A stretch of DNA of 64,000 nucleotides from Elephas maximus indicus. Lineage: Eukaryota; Chordata; Mammalia; Proboscidea; Elephantidae. The stretch covers positions 70,944,001 through 71,008,000 of the forward strand of contig NC_064838.1 of assembly GCF_024166365.1 (NCBI RefSeq), given 5' to 3'. The translations under genes and the position numbers were made by a program. Below are positions 1 to 12,593 of this stretch, piece after piece (position 1 is the stretch's first letter; every line of letters starts with the position of its first letter). The notes beneath the pieces were generated by a model. The model saw only the letters and a list, made by a program, of their open reading frames with translations. It had not been told where the DNA came from and searched no databases.

Positions 1-423
1 TGGTGACTCCAGATGGAAGATGCCCGAGCAAAAAGGGATAGAGAAAAAAGGATGTGCAAACGAGCAACAACAACAACAAAAAAGCCTGAACTACCTTTCT
101 TGGAAATTCTGAAAACAATTTAAAATTCTTGAAATGAATTCAGAGCAATAACAAAACAATAATTTCAAGCAATGGAGACTTGTGTAGTTTATTTGGGGCT
201 TATAAGGTCCAATGATAGAACTTTTAAGACAGTTTTTTAAAGCTTTGCACGGAAAGAAGGGAAGGGTTAAAATACAAGTTTTGAGAGTTCAAGAAAGGCA
301 TCTACACTTTCCTTAACCTTTGCATTCTCTTTAATTTTGTTCTAGCATGTATTGTCCTTTAACCGATAACACCCGTCTTCCACTAGAATACTCTGATTTT
401 GCTGTTGTAATAAGGATTTCAAT

Positions 424-556
424 TCCATCACTGTCGTGTCACTTCCAACACACAGTGACTCTTTAGGACAGAGTGGAACTACCCCATCAGGTTTCCAAGA
501 AGCAGCTGTTGGATTTGAACTGCCGACATTTTGGTTAGCAGCTAAGCTCTTAAGGA
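424..556 (-). mobile_element. AfroSINE fragment
   Basis: Reverse-strand copy with the diagnostic words ggaactaccccatcaggttt, gaactgccgacattttggtt and agcagctaagctctta. The middle of the element is missing, as in the short AfroSINE type. Confidence 0.8.
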
Positions 557-659
557 TTTCAATAGAAACATTACAAATAATTAAAGATGCATAAACCGTT
601 TTCTGCAAATTGGTCATGTTTTCTCAAAGTTTGTTTAGAATTTAAGACTTAACTTTTAT

Positions 660-1225
660 AAACCTAAATCAGATCATGTCACTTCCTAGCTCAAAATCCT
701 CCAAAATAAATCCCATGCTTTTAACCACGTCCTATAAGAACATGGTCTGGCTCCTGCCTATGCATATGGCTTCATCCCCCAACCACTGGCCGCTTCCCTC
801 ACTATCCAGACACACAGCCCTATCATTTCCGTTGTTCAAACACGCCAAGTGAGTGTGATCCTGCTTGAGGACCTTTGTCCATGATTTTTCTTCAGACAGC
901 ACTGTTTGTCTCCTGCTCTCAGTACGACTAGCTTTTCCTCAGCTTTCAGGTCTCATTTTAATGTCATCTCCTCAGAGACACTTTCCCTGGCCATCCCGTC
1001 TAAAGCAGCCTCCCCCTCCGGTCACGATCCCATCAGGATGTTCATTTCCTTTATGCAGTCATCGTCATCCCAAAATATCATCATCATTTGTTTACTAGAG
1101 TTTTGTTTGTCCCTCTCCCATGGAATGTAAGCTAAGCTACGTGACTAAGGTACTTTTTGTACTTTTAGGTCCTAGCACCATGCCTGGCTCATAATAGGTT
1201 TTCAATAAATATTTGTTGGATATTC
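660..1225 (+). mobile_element. L2 LINE 3' end
   Basis: The sequence runs from tcacttcctagctcaaaatc, through the cctcagagacactttccctg block, to the typical end tgcctggctcataatagg followed by ttcaataaatatttgttgga. This is the standard L2 3' terminus, old and diverged. Confidence 0.8.
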
Positions 1226-1235
1226 TTAAAACTGA

Positions 1236-1960
1236 AAGCGCTCACTAGGATGGCCAAGATTTAAAAAACAAAAAAAAACTGAAAATAACAAGTGTTGGCG
1301 AGGATATGGGGAAATTGGAACCCTTACTCATAGATGGTTGGAATGCAAAATTGTACAGTTGTTGTGGCTAAGAGTGTGGCAGTTCCTCAGAAAAGCTAAA
1401 AATATAACTACCATAAATATATATATATATATGATCCAGCAATTCCATTTCTAGTTTTCTACCCAAAATATTTGAAAGCAGAGATTCAAACACAGACTTG
1501 TACACTGATGTTCATTGCAGCACTATTCACAATAGCCAAAAGGTGGAAACAAATGCCCATCAACAGATGAATAGATAAACAAAATGTGGTACATACATAC
1601 AGTGGAATACCACTCAGCCAGTAGGAGAACTGAAGTCTTGACACATGCTACAATATGGATGAAGCTGAAAGACATGCTGAGTGAAATAAGTCAATCACAA
1701 AAGGGCAGCTATTGTATGACCTCACGTATATAAAAAGACAAGAAAAAGCAAATGTATAGAGGAAAAAATGTCTTGGTGGTTATCAGGAATGGGAAGAAAA
1801 GAGAAAGAAGGGGATTTAACAGTGATGGAAAAATCACATTGCTTAAGGATAGGGTTGTACAGCCAATTATTGTAATTGCAGTCAATTTTGTACACTTGTA
1901 AAAAATTGAAATGACAGAAGTTTTGTGATAGATACAGTTACAGCAATGACCAAAAAAAAG
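1236..1960 (+). mobile_element. L1 fragment (end of ORF2 into 3' UTR)
   Basis: Matches the ORF2 C-terminal region of L1: ttcattgcagcactattcac, aatagccaaaaggtggaaac, ggtacatacatacagtggaa and gatgaagctgaaagacatgc are family words. Frames are broken by stops, so it is a dead copy. Confidence 0.85.
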
Positions 1961-2049
1961 AGTAGCTACTGAGTCTGCTTATGTAGAACCAAAAATCTCA
2001 CTGAATTTTGTTCTTTGGTTTGGAGGTTTAGGACCACAATTTCATGGGA

Positions 2050-2790
2050 TACCCCGATTAATTGGCCGAATAACATGTTCATTGCTTCTGTTCTACCTCC
2101 ACGCTTGCAAGCAGTCATTCAAGAAACAAGAATTGGTCTCTGTTTGCCTGCAATAATAGAGGAAGAAGGAGAATCAGGAATAGAAAAAGGATACAGAATG
2201 TGTGGCTAATTGCCTCTATGAACAACCGCCTCCTTTGCTGTGAGACCAGGAGAACGGGATGGATCCTGGCTACCATTACTGAACATTTTGATCAAAGTCC
2301 CTATAGAAGAGTGCTGATCAAAAGGGGGAAAATGTAGAACAGAATTTCAAAATCTAATGGACTTCAGACTTCCTGAGCCATGAAGTTTGTATGAACCCCT
2401 GAAACTACTGCCCTGAGGTAGTATTTAAACCTTAAACCAAAAACATTCCCTAAATCTTCCTAAAACCAAACAATAGTTTAGCCTAACTAGTTAAAAAAAA
2501 AAAAAAAAGTCTGCCTTGAGCTTTATGCTTGTTTAAGAACTGTCTATATGGGATCAAATTGACAACAGAAACTTGAAAGATTAGATAGGTACCTTAGGAG
2601 GCAGTGAATTTACGATAATGGGGAAGGAATAACTCAGAAAAAGAGGTGAGAATGGTTGCACAACTCGAAGAGTGTAACCAATGTCACTAAATGGTACATG
2701 TAGTAACTATTGAATTGGTGTATTTGTTGCTGTGTATATTCTCACCAACGACAAAATAACAATAAAAAAAAAACTGAAGACACAATTGTG
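2050..2790 (+). mobile_element. L1-type 3' UTR fragment, older copy
   Basis: Contains the tgagaccaggagaacgggat block and the end block gtgtaaccaatgtcactaaa, then a short A-rich tail near 2765-2774. The same two blocks occur at 58405 and at 16090 respectively, which links these copies to one family. The left boundary is uncertain. Confidence 0.6.
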
Positions 2791-2835
2791 TTACTGATGA
2801 GATGATTGTCTGACTTCAGAATTGAGCCTAGCGGA

Positions 2836-3732
2836 CAAGAATCATCTTAGGTGAAGGGAGGGACAACACAAAATACAGGGAAGTCAGCAGCTGGGTCAAA
2901 GCAAAAGCTAGCAAGTTTTCTGAATACAACCTAACACTTCTAGGGGCAGAGTAGCAGAGGCAGGGGTCTGGGGACCATGGTTTCAGGGGGCATCTCGGTC
3001 AATTGGCACAACAAATTTTATAAAAAAAAATGTTCTGCATCCCACTGTGGTGAATAGTGTCTGAGGTCTTAAAAGTTTGTGAGTGGTCATCTAAGATCCA
3101 TCAATAGGCCCCAACCCGCTTGGAGCACAGAAGAATGAAGAACATCAAAGACACAAGGAAAATATTAGCCAAAGAGACAAAAGGGTCACATAAACCAGAG
3201 ATTCTATCAGCATGAGACCAGAAGAACTAGATGGTGCCCAGCTACCACCAATGACCACCCTGACAGGGAACACAACAGACAGCCTGGAACGGAGCAGGAG
3301 AAAAGTGCAGGGGAGAACTCAAATTCATGTAAAATACAAGACTAAATGGTCCAATGAAGACTGGAGGAGCCCCTGAAACAATGGCCCCCGGGCCCTCTGT
3401 TTATCCAAAACTAAAATCATTCCCTAAGCACACTCTTCAGACAAAGATTAGACTGGACTGTAAAACATAAAATAATACCTGTGAAGAACGTCCTTCTAAG
3501 TTCAATCAGATGCACGATCAGCTCCTGTCCAGAGGTGGGATGAGAAGGCAGGAAAAGACAGGAACTGGTTGAATGGACACAAGAAACCCGGGATGGAAAG
3601 GGGGAGTGTGCTGTCACATTGTAGGGATTGCAACTAGTGTCACATAACAATGTGTGTATAAATTTTTGTATGAGAAATTGACTTGAGCTGTAAACTTTCA
3701 TCTACAGCACAATAAAAAAAAAAAAAAAAAGA
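2836..3732 (+). mobile_element. L1-type 3' end, afrotherian lineage
   Basis: Closely parallels the copy at 58010-58940: ggtgaagggagggacaacac, ggggaccatggtttcagggg, gagaccagaagaactagatg, and the terminus tgtgtataaatttttgtatg, with an AATAAA just before a poly(A) tail at about 3712-3730. The L1 assignment is from general form; the family name was not checked. Confidence 0.75.
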
Positions 3733-3867
3733 AAGAGCCAGCTGTCTTGGAATAGGACTTGAAGAGGATCCTGTAAAAGGAGCATCAATTTCAATGGCCT
3801 CAAGTAGAAAAACAGACTTGATATACAGATATTTACTGAGAACTTACTAAGTTCTAGTTACTGTGCT

Positions 3868-4050
3868 AAGCATCAGAGTTACAAAAAATATGTCATCACA
3901 TGTTGTTGTTAGGAAGGAAGACACAGAGTCATTATGCCAAAAAGAATTAGTCTATATTCAACCATTTCTAGAAGTGGCATGTGATCAGGAACCGATGGTA
4001 CTGAAGGAGGAAGTCCAAGCTGCTCGCTGTGAAGGCTCCAGGAACTGAAG
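3868..4050 (+). mobile_element. RTE-type LINE fragment (RT ORF, upstream part)
   Basis: Shares gtcattatgccaaaaagaat, gtggcatgtgatcaggaacc and gtactgaaggaggaagtcca with the RTE segment at 18370-18517. This is the coding part just before the reverse-transcriptase core; the frames are broken. Confidence 0.7.
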
Positions 4051-4175
4051 GAATGTCAATCACAAAATGTTATCACATATAAATTGGTTTTTGTTTTTGT
4101 TTTTTTTTAAGAAAAAGAGTTTCAAAAGGGTTTTGAAAGAGCAAGGCAGAACTGAGTTCAATATGAACCCTTTGT

Positions 4176-4745
4176 CTTAGTCACCTAGTGCTGCTATAAC
4201 AGAAATACCACAAGTGGATGGTTTTAACAAAGAGAAATTTATTTTTCACAGTAAAGTAGCTAAAAGTCCAAATTCAGGCTGTTAGCTCCAGAGGAAGGCT
4301 TTCTCTCTCTGTTGGCTCTGGAGGAAGTTCCTTGTCCCCAGTCTTCCCCTTGGTGAGGAGCATCTCAGGCGCAGGGACCCCAGGTCCAAACGACACATTC
4401 TGCTCCTGGTAATGCTTTCCTGTTGGTGCGAGGTCCCCAACTCTCTGCTTACTTCCCTTTCCTTTTATCTCTTGAGAGTTAAAAGGTGATGCAGGCCACA
4501 CCCCAGGGAAACTCCCTTTGTATTGGATCAGGGATGTGACCTGAACAAGAGTGTTACATCCCACCCTAATCCTTTTAACCACAGGCAGAGATTATGATTT
4601 ATAACACATAAACCCAAACCCAGTGCTGTCGAGTCGATTCTGACTCATGGCACATAGGAAAATGACAAAATGGAGGATAACCACACATGGCCTAACCAAG
4701 TTGACACATATTTTGGGGGGACATAATCCATTATACCCTTTTACC
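4176..4745 (+). repeat. Interspersed repeat, class not assigned, with a SINE/RTE tail scrap inside
   Basis: Starts gtcttagtcacctagtgctg and shares most of its length with 7770-8300 (gctttctctctctgttggct, ggtgatgcaggccacacc, aaactccctttgtattggat, gacataatccatta). Bases 4610-4662 (cagtgctgtcgagtcgattc) are an AfroSINE or RTE tail piece absent from the sister copy, so it inserted later. It is probably an old LTR or DNA element. Confidence 0.6.
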
Positions 4746-5084
4746 TGGTTGCTATGCAAATGTAGATGATTTAGGAAACCTCTATGAGACTCATTTTCTC
4801 TATTTGTAAAAAGGAGGTGATAGACTTCACCGTACAGGGTTATGAGAATCCAGAGGCAATGCATGTAAACCAATAGCAGTGTGTAGGACATATAGTAGAT
4901 GATCAGTGAATGTAAGTATGCTTGGTTGCCTCATTAACTTGAAACATTTTGGGCACTGGATTTGAGAAACTTTCATATAATATTTAATTTCAAGTTGATT
5001 TTGAATCCTCATGTCTAAAGTCAATGACGTCCTAAAACCTATCTTTTGTGTTTGACATAGTTACCTGAGGACTTCGACTTGCTT

Positions 5085-5322
5085 ATTTTAGATGTGTCAG
5101 CAGGAAAGACCAATCACAAGACAAGGTGGTAACATAGAGGGACAATGAAAACAAGGAAAACCCTCAAGGAGATGGATAAACACAATAGCCACAGTAATGG
5201 TCTCAAACATACCAAAGATCATGAAGACGGCACAAGACCAGGCAACATTTCACGCTGTTATACGTGGGGTCACCATGAGTTGGAGCTAACTTGATGGCAG
5301 CTAACAACCACCTAACGATTTG
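5085..5322 (+). mobile_element. RTE-type LINE 3' end
   Basis: Matches the end of the RTE ORF and tail as at 12594-12970: aaaaccctcaaggagatgga, atgaagacggcacaagacca, ggtcaccatgagttggagct and the end gatggcagctaacaacca. The last ~40 bases resemble the AfroSINE 3' end. Confidence 0.75.
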
Positions 5323-6474
5323 CAGAGAACATTACTAGAGCCTTCCAATATCTACCCATCTATTTAACAGAATGCCAAATTTCCAGCAGTAATATGCTTG
5401 ATAGTAATATGCTGTGCTTGACCTCTCAGACTCCCAGAAGCCAGGGGTGCCAATGAGGTATAAACCATACCTCTGCCTGAGGCTCCCTAAAAGCCCCTTC
5501 TGCCCTTTGCCCTCCCATCTCCTTCCTGCCTGAAACACAGACACAACTTCTAGGTGTACGACAGCTGACTTGTGAGCGTGAGAACTACGCCACACAAAAA
5601 TGCAACAACAGAGGATAGAGAGAGCCTGGGCCCTTTATGCCACCTCTGGGCTGCCATGCCAGCCATTACTGCCTATGCCCAGACTACTTCTTGCATGAGA
5701 CAAACAGACTTCTTACTCATTTAAGTTTTGTAGGGAATTTTTGTTGCAGTCAGATATATTCCTGACTGGTCTAGCCCACCTCATGGTCACAGGTAAAAGA
5801 AAATTCAAGACTTCCTTTAAGTATAAGCTTTTTTATGAGGGGTCCCTGCCCCCTTCCATTTTACATTTAGACAGTCCACAGTGAAGGTAATGGAACGTGA
5901 ACATAGTTAAAGGATTTAAGACTCATCATGGGAATTAGACTACTATGGCCTAAAATATTAACTAGCTCTCAAAGAATAGCTATAGCAACAGTTTTGGAAA
6001 TAGGGGGAGAAAACACTGGCAGGCCCTTCCCCAAGGAATCCTCAGTAATTGCTCCCAAAGGAACTTTGAAAATCTCTGGTGCCCTCACCCAGTAAATGAG
6101 ACATGAGCCACAGATTCTGCCACTGGCTCTGAGAGACAAACAGAACCATGTACCTCATCAGCATTACAAAGCTTTTATGATGGGAAATTCAGCATTCTTT
6201 TTGATCATTTTCCTTGTTCCTTTTGAATTTGTGTATAATGAGCATGTAAAACACAAACTTATTTATACATTAAAAATGGTTCCATGAGCCCAAAGGAAAG
6301 GTCTTAGTTTACATATGACTTGCACTCATTCATGTACTTGTTGGATAAATTATTGAATGTGTTCTAAGAGTCAGACTGTGAGGACACAAACCAGGCAATT
6401 TTTTTTTTGTTCTAAGGAGCACTTTTCTCATGATTTATAGTTTATTTATAGGCTTATCTATTATTGACTGAAAG

Positions 6475-7290
6475 GTGATATACTGGAATGGTGTCACTTC
6501 CAAGTCAGAAGGGTGTCCAAGGGCCATAGTCTCAGGGATTCCTCCAGTCTCCCTCAGACCAGTAAATCTGGTCTTTTTTATGAATTTGAATTTTGTTCTA
6601 CATTATTATTGCTTTATTTTTCCAACTCTAGCCGGTACCTTCTATTGTGATCCTGGTCAGGGCAATCGGTAGTGGTAGCTTGGTACCATCTAGTTTTTCT
6701 GGCCTCAGGCTGGTAGAGGCTGTGGTTCCTGTGGTCCATTAGTCCTTTGGACTAATTGTGTCCTTGACGCTTTAATTTTCTTCACTCTCCTTTGCTCCAG
6801 ATGGAAAGAGACCAACAGTTGTATCTCAGATGGCCACGCACAAGCCTTTAAAACCCCAGACACTACTCACCAAAGTAGGAAATAGAACACTTTCTTTATG
6901 AACTATGTTATGCTAATTAACGTAGATGTCTCCTCAGTGTGTGATCCTCAGCCTTCAAGCCCTGTAACTCAGTTCCGTGAGGCGTTTAGTTTTGTCTAGG
7001 CTGTTTCTGTGACTGTGCCCCCTGTGTGCTCTGCTAGGTATATCAATGCTCATTTGAATATGTATGTAGAAATATCCACAGCCAAATCTACATATGCATG
7101 TGGGCGTATTCCCATATGCCCTCCCACACCTGTTCAGCATACATATCTACCTGTGTATCCACTCATAAATTATTGTTTGTTATTACTGTTGTTGCAGGAT
7201 TGTGTATGTTATAGTATTTATCTTTGTTGCCTTTTACTCTTCTGTATGTCTCGGTATCTTCTCTTGGTCATGTTGTGCTGACTTGCCCCA
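6475..7290 (-). mobile_element. L1-type 3' end, reverse orientation
   Basis: The words tctcagatggccacgcacaa, aaaaccccagacactactca and atgttatgctaattaacgta are the reverse complement of the 58190-58300 block of the copy at 58010-58940. Same family as 2836-3732. Confidence 0.65.
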
Positions 7291-7534
7291 TATTGTGTAC
7301 TGGCCAGGCACTTTTTAAAGAGGTCTAAGGAGTTGGTCCTGTCCACTAAGAGTTAATAATCTAATATTAACACTGATATTTATGCAAATACTTCATGGAG
7401 CAGAATAAAAGAATTAATCCAAATATCCTTGAACAGTGAAGTGTTCATGTCACAAACTACCTTAGCATTGATGTTAATGTTTGCAAATAAGAATAACCAG
7501 AAACGTAATGAAATGTGTTCTCACGTATCCATCC

Positions 7535-7700
7535 CATCCCAGTCAAGCTGAGTGACCCTGGGCAAGTTGCTGAGCCTCTGTGATCCTCACTCTCCACATG
7601 AAGAAAGTGGGAATACTAACGTAGGATTCTTTGATGATGAAATGAGGTAATGCTTGTAATGCACATTGCACAGCACCCAGCACAGAGTAAACAGGTTAAG
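7535..7700 (+). mobile_element. MIR SINE
   Basis: Contains gagtgaccctgggcaagttg, gagcctctgtgatcctcact, then gatgaaatgaggtaatgctt and cacagcacccagcacagagt, in MIR order. Confidence 0.8.
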
Positions 7701-7769
7701 TCTACAATATTTGACAATTGCCCAGACAATATTAACCCCACTGGTAAAGTAAAGGGATTCATACTAAAG

Positions 7770-8300
7770 GTATTGCCTAAGTCATCTAGTGCTGCCATAA
7801 CAGAAGTACCACAAGTGGAGAGCTTTAACAAAGAGAAATTTATTTTCTCACAGTCAAGTAGGTTACAAGTCCAAATTCAGGGCACCGGCTCCAGGGGAAG
7901 GCTTTCTCTCTCTTTTGGCTCTGGAGGAAGGTCCTTGTCCTCAAACTTCCCCTGGTAGAGGACCTTCTCAGGCACAGGGACCCAGGGTCCAAAGGACATA
8001 CTCTGCTCCTGGTGCTGCTTTCTTGGTGGTATGAGGTCCCCAAGGCTCTGCTTGCTTCCCTTTCCTTTCATCTCTTGAGAGATAAAAGGTGGTGCAGGCC
8101 ACACCTCAGGGAAACTCCCTTTACATTGGATCAGGGATGAGACCTGGGTAAGGGCAATGTTACAATCCCACACTAATGCTCTTTAACATAAAATTACAAT
8201 CACAAAATGGAGGACAACCACAGAATACTGGGAATCACGGCCTAACCAAGTTGATTGATACAGGCCTTTTTGTGGGGACATAATTCAATCCATGACAGGT
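7770..8300 (+). repeat. Interspersed repeat, same family as 4176-4745
   Basis: Starts gcctaagtcatctagtgctg. It has caaattcagggcaccggctc, ggctctggaggaaggtcctt, ggtgcaggccacacctcagg and ends aattcaatccatgacagg. A related 5' end lies at 25265-25400 and a more distant relative at 14800-15170. Class not assigned. Confidence 0.6.
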
Positions 8301-11300
8301 ATGTTTGATTTTCACAGGTTTACCTTTCTTCTACCAAAGAGGGCTCTAAACTGTCACTAGTAGCTCAGCTCATCAAGGCAAAGTGTTTTAAGTAAATAGT
8401 ATGGGGACTAAATAGAAACCAAATTAAGGACTCGACAGCAATAGGTTTTTTGGTTTTAAGTACTCTTATCAGTAATAAAATTAGGTAGTCTGTTTATGTT
8501 ATCAATGATTGGTCTTCTGAAATTCCTTGGTCGCTTCACTTTCTCCTTAAGGTGAGCAATTCTATATTGGTAAAGATGTTTTCTAGGTCCTTCTTTTAAT
8601 GTATTCATATTTCTCTTTAACATAACACTACTTTGGCCCATTTGTTCATTCATTCATTAAAAATATTTATTGAACACTTATTAAGAGCCAGGAGAGACAT
8701 TGTTCCTAATCGCAGGTGACTTAGTCATGGCTGCTGTCCCACCCAGGGTCCAAAATGTCTCCCCCAATTGTTTCATACCATGCACTTTTCTGCCCATTCA
8801 TTGTAAAATTTTGTTTCTTAAAGATGACAAATATCATTAGTGCCTACAAAACTCCCACTTCTATTTATAGAAAACACTTCATCAAGATAATTTTGATTTC
8901 CATTCCTATTCTTTCATCCACAATTTCTCAAGTTAATGGATCCCAAGATGGACAGAGTGTTGATGTTTAATTTCGGTGGTTAGAAAACTGTTCTTGTCAA
9001 GGTTTGATTGAACAATAAGTCATTCCCCCGACACAAATGAGGTCCTGCTGAAATGTAACGATGACACATGAAAAGAAGTCTTTCTAGCAAATTATTTAGA
9101 GTTTTCACCAGCTCAGCAGGTTGGAGAACATATGTTTATCAGGGGCATATGCACTAACACCTGTGCTACCATTTTTCCAAGCAAGATTTGAAAGTCCAAG
9201 TACCTCAACATTACAAGACAGTAAAAGTACTGAACAGTCTCTGTATGAATTACAGCAATTTACTGCATGGGAACCAGTGGGTATCTTTTCTGCACATCGA
9301 AAGATGGTGCCACCAAATTTCCCAGCTCTCTCTTAACATTAATGCCAGCCCTGGCTGCTACCCTGTGAAAGACTATTACCGTCTTCTTACATGACGTTTT
9401 CTACCTTATGTATCATTTGAAGAGGAGGCATTCAGAAAAGCCTTAGCAAATTTCTGGGAAGAGTTCAAAGCATGTTTTGTTTTAGATGTTCATTCTCTCA
9501 TTCACGGAGAGGTGAGGTAAACACATTTCCAAAAGCTCAGCAAAACTTTGTCACAAGTTCAACAAAATCTCAGGGAAAGCTGAGGGTTCTGGGAGAGGTA
9601 TCAATTCCTTCCTGCCCAGCAGCACTGTCCCTGACAGTTGGGTGACAAGTGGTGTTGCAAGGTCTATACTGACATACTTTCTGGCTGCCTAATTCACATC
9701 CAGGAAGCAACTTACCCCCAGGGCCTTGAATCTTTGCTTAATCACCAACCAGCCCCTTCACAGTCCTAGCAGGATGATCAAGCGCATCACTGACTCCCCA
9801 TGGCAGGTAGGAACGCTCCTGGATGCTTGCTGGCTTGGAAATTCTCTTCCTGTCTCTTACATTTGTCTGTTTGTCTGTCTCCCTAACGATCTGACTGATT
9901 GGATCTCGGTCTCTGTGCCTACCTATATCTCCATTTCTTCCTCCCTCCCTGACACTGACCTGGGTCACTATGTTTTAGCCTCTGTCTCTGTCTCTGTCTG
10001 TTTGTATGTTTTTCTGTCTCTGCTCCTCCCTATGCATCTCTGCCTGTCTCTCATGTATATACGGGCATGGTCACACAAACTGCCGATGGCATTATTTTAC
10101 CTTCACTTTTAACACCAGTAGACTGTTAACTTGTTTCCCACACCATTACAATGGAAACTTCTGCATGATAAGCAAATTCCCATGCAGACAAATTACAAAC
10201 ATTTGTAGAAAACAAGATTCTAATAGAAGCAAAAGGCCATTCTTCATTCTTCTCTACACCCAGGATTTGACAAGCAGACCCCATACATGTGAGGAAGGGT
10301 CCTTCTCATCACTTAGACCACTGGTTCAAGTATCTCTAGACAGACCCTCAAAGCCATACGCACACCCATAATCGGGTACAGACTGAATAAGTTATAGATT
10401 TTATATTTGAATTTACTGGTATTTTAAAATATACATAGTTCAAGGATTTTTTAATCTAGAATCTACAGACGTCCACGAACCCTGTGAATTTTATATAAAA
10501 GATTATCTGCATATGGTTATAAGCATTTTCCGGATAAATGTTCTTTCCTCAAGATTCCCAGAGGGATTCCTTACCTCCCTTTCTCTCTCTCTGACACACA
10601 CACAAACACACACGCACATTTAAAACATTGCACACAGCAATGTGTTTGTCATCTTTAAAAAATGATAAATTCGTTGTAAAGATTTTACTTGCGGTCGGTA
10701 CATAGCTTAGGAATCAAGGGACACTAATAGTCACACATCTACCATCATATGGAAGTTCAAAAACATTTTGACGATGAAAACAGTGCAAATCACTGCCTTA
10801 GAAACTTATAAATTCCACCCACAGGCAACTTTTTCATTTGGCACTGCGGTTATTTTTCAATCTTCTTTAAAATATTTGAGGACTATTTCTGATATAGTCC
10901 AAATGAACTCTTTCCTGGTGCATTTTTACTTTCCTGAATATTTCCACAAGAATCTTTTCTATTCTAACATAGCTCTTTAAACAGACACTCATAGAGGAGC
11001 ACAGACATGATGCATTTAGCAAGCAGTGATTCTGTTCTCTACAGTTAGTCTCACAGAGGAGCTAGAGAAAACAGGGAAAGGTTATCTATTGTCTGGCAGG
11101 ATGAGTTTGTGTGTTTGGTTTCAACAACACCCAAAATAGCTATAGAAAATGGTCAAGGATACTTCAATATAGATGCTTCATTTTAAATGCAATTCTCATT
11201 TCATTTCTAAAATGCTTTCAAAAAGAAACTATTGCTTGGAAAATGAGTGTCTGAACAGAGAGTTGAAAGCAAAAATGGGTTTGTTAGCAGGAATATTGGC

Positions 11301-11307
11301 TTCAGGA

Positions 11308-11530
11308 AGTGTTATGGATTGAATCGTGTGCCAACTTGGCTAGGCTGCGATTTCCAGTGTTCTGTGACTGTCCACCATTTTGTCATCTGATGTGATTTTC
11401 CTATGTGTTGTAAATCCTACCTCTGTGATGTTAATGAGGCAGCATTAGAGGCAGTTATGTTAATCTGCAAGATTAGGTTGTATCTTGAGTCAATTTCTTT
11501 TCAGATATAAAAGAGAGAAGTAGAGATGGG
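11308..11530 (+). repeat. LTR-like repeat (possibly MaLR or ERVL)
   Basis: Begins tgttatggattgaatcgtgt, the usual opening of MaLR-type LTRs, and continues with ccaacttggctaggctgcga and ttctttcagatataaaagag-like sequence. No internal viral region is seen. Class is uncertain. Confidence 0.4.
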
Positions 11531-11934
11531 GGAAATGTAGTACAAAATAAAACATTTTGCTAGGAAAATGTATACATAAAATCCGTGTGTCACAGAGAGT
11601 TGAATCAGAAAGTACAAACTGGTCATTTGGAGCTCACCCAGACTGGATAGCCCCAAGTTCAAATATGTTGCGAGTCTCTGGGTCAGGGCTCAGTCAATGG
11701 CAAAGCCACTGTACCACTCCCATGGGTAGTAATCCCACCGCACAACACAGCACCTCTGTCTCTCAGTAAGTACACACAGATCTGCCATCCTCAAAACACC
11801 CTCTCTGTTTCCCTTATGCCCTAAATATCATCCTCTAACCTCTGTGTATTCTTCAAACAAGGTTCCTAGCCTCAGGAACTCAGTCCCCACTTCCCCAACA
11901 CGTAGTTGGTGAGGGTGATCTATCAGAATGGCTT

Positions 11935-12182
11935 GGTGCCCAAGCTTTAGAGCCAGACAGTCTGGTTTCAACTCCAGACCGTTAACCAGTTGCCATCAAG
12001 TTGATTCTGACTCATGGCAACTCCATATGTGTCAGAGTAGAACTGCACTCCATAGGATATTCAGTGGCTGATTTTTTGGAAGTAGACCATGAGGACTTCC
12101 TCCTGAGGTAACTCTGGGTGGAACCTTCTAACCTTTTGGTTAACAACGAAGCATGTTAACCATTTTCACCCCCCAGGCATTT
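11935..12182 (-). mobile_element. AfroSINE inserted in a MIR
   Basis: A MIR start (tttagagccagacagtctgg, plus strand) at about 11935-11976 is cut by a reverse AfroSINE at 11977-12182 (tgattctgactcatggcaac, gtggctgattttttggaagt, aaccttttggttaacaacga). This is the subtype with the gtggctgatttttggaagta middle. Confidence 0.75.
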
Positions 12183-12477
12183 CAGAAGCCTGTATTACCC
12201 TTTAAACTGGATGATAATGTCCCAGGATTGGGAATGTGCAGGTTGAGCCTAGTGTTTACACTTTACAAGTCTTTTAAGTTCTCTGAGCCTCCATTCCTTT
12301 TGAAGCCTTAGCATCCAGTTAACACACATAAAGAGCTTAGAACAATGTCTACCCATAGAAATGAATCTTTTAGTTATAATGTTGCCTTCAATCCCAATTT
12401 TCCTTCTACTCACGGAGAAAAAATAAAATGAAGGACATTCAACATCTTACTCCTGAGGGTAAAATAATCAAAATTTC

Positions 12478-12590
12478 TAGAGCAAAGCTATCCAATAGCA
12501 GCACTTTCTTGTGATGACGGAAACGTTCTCTACCTGAACTTCCAGTATGGTAGCCACTAGCTGGACAATGCATAAGGGAGACTGAAGAAT
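12478..12590 (+). mobile_element. DNA-transposon-like fragment
   Basis: The words agcaaagctatccaatagca, gacggaaacgttctctacct and tatggtagccactagctgga recall a common mammalian non-autonomous DNA element. I recognise the pattern but not the exact family. Confidence 0.4.
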
Positions 12591-12593
12591 TGA

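Noticed and set aside
9726-10371. Two overlapping forward frames of 128 and 121 codons
   Set aside because: They cover a TCTG/CTGTCT-rich low-complexity stretch that gives Ser/Leu/Cys-rich translations by composition; no family match or start context.
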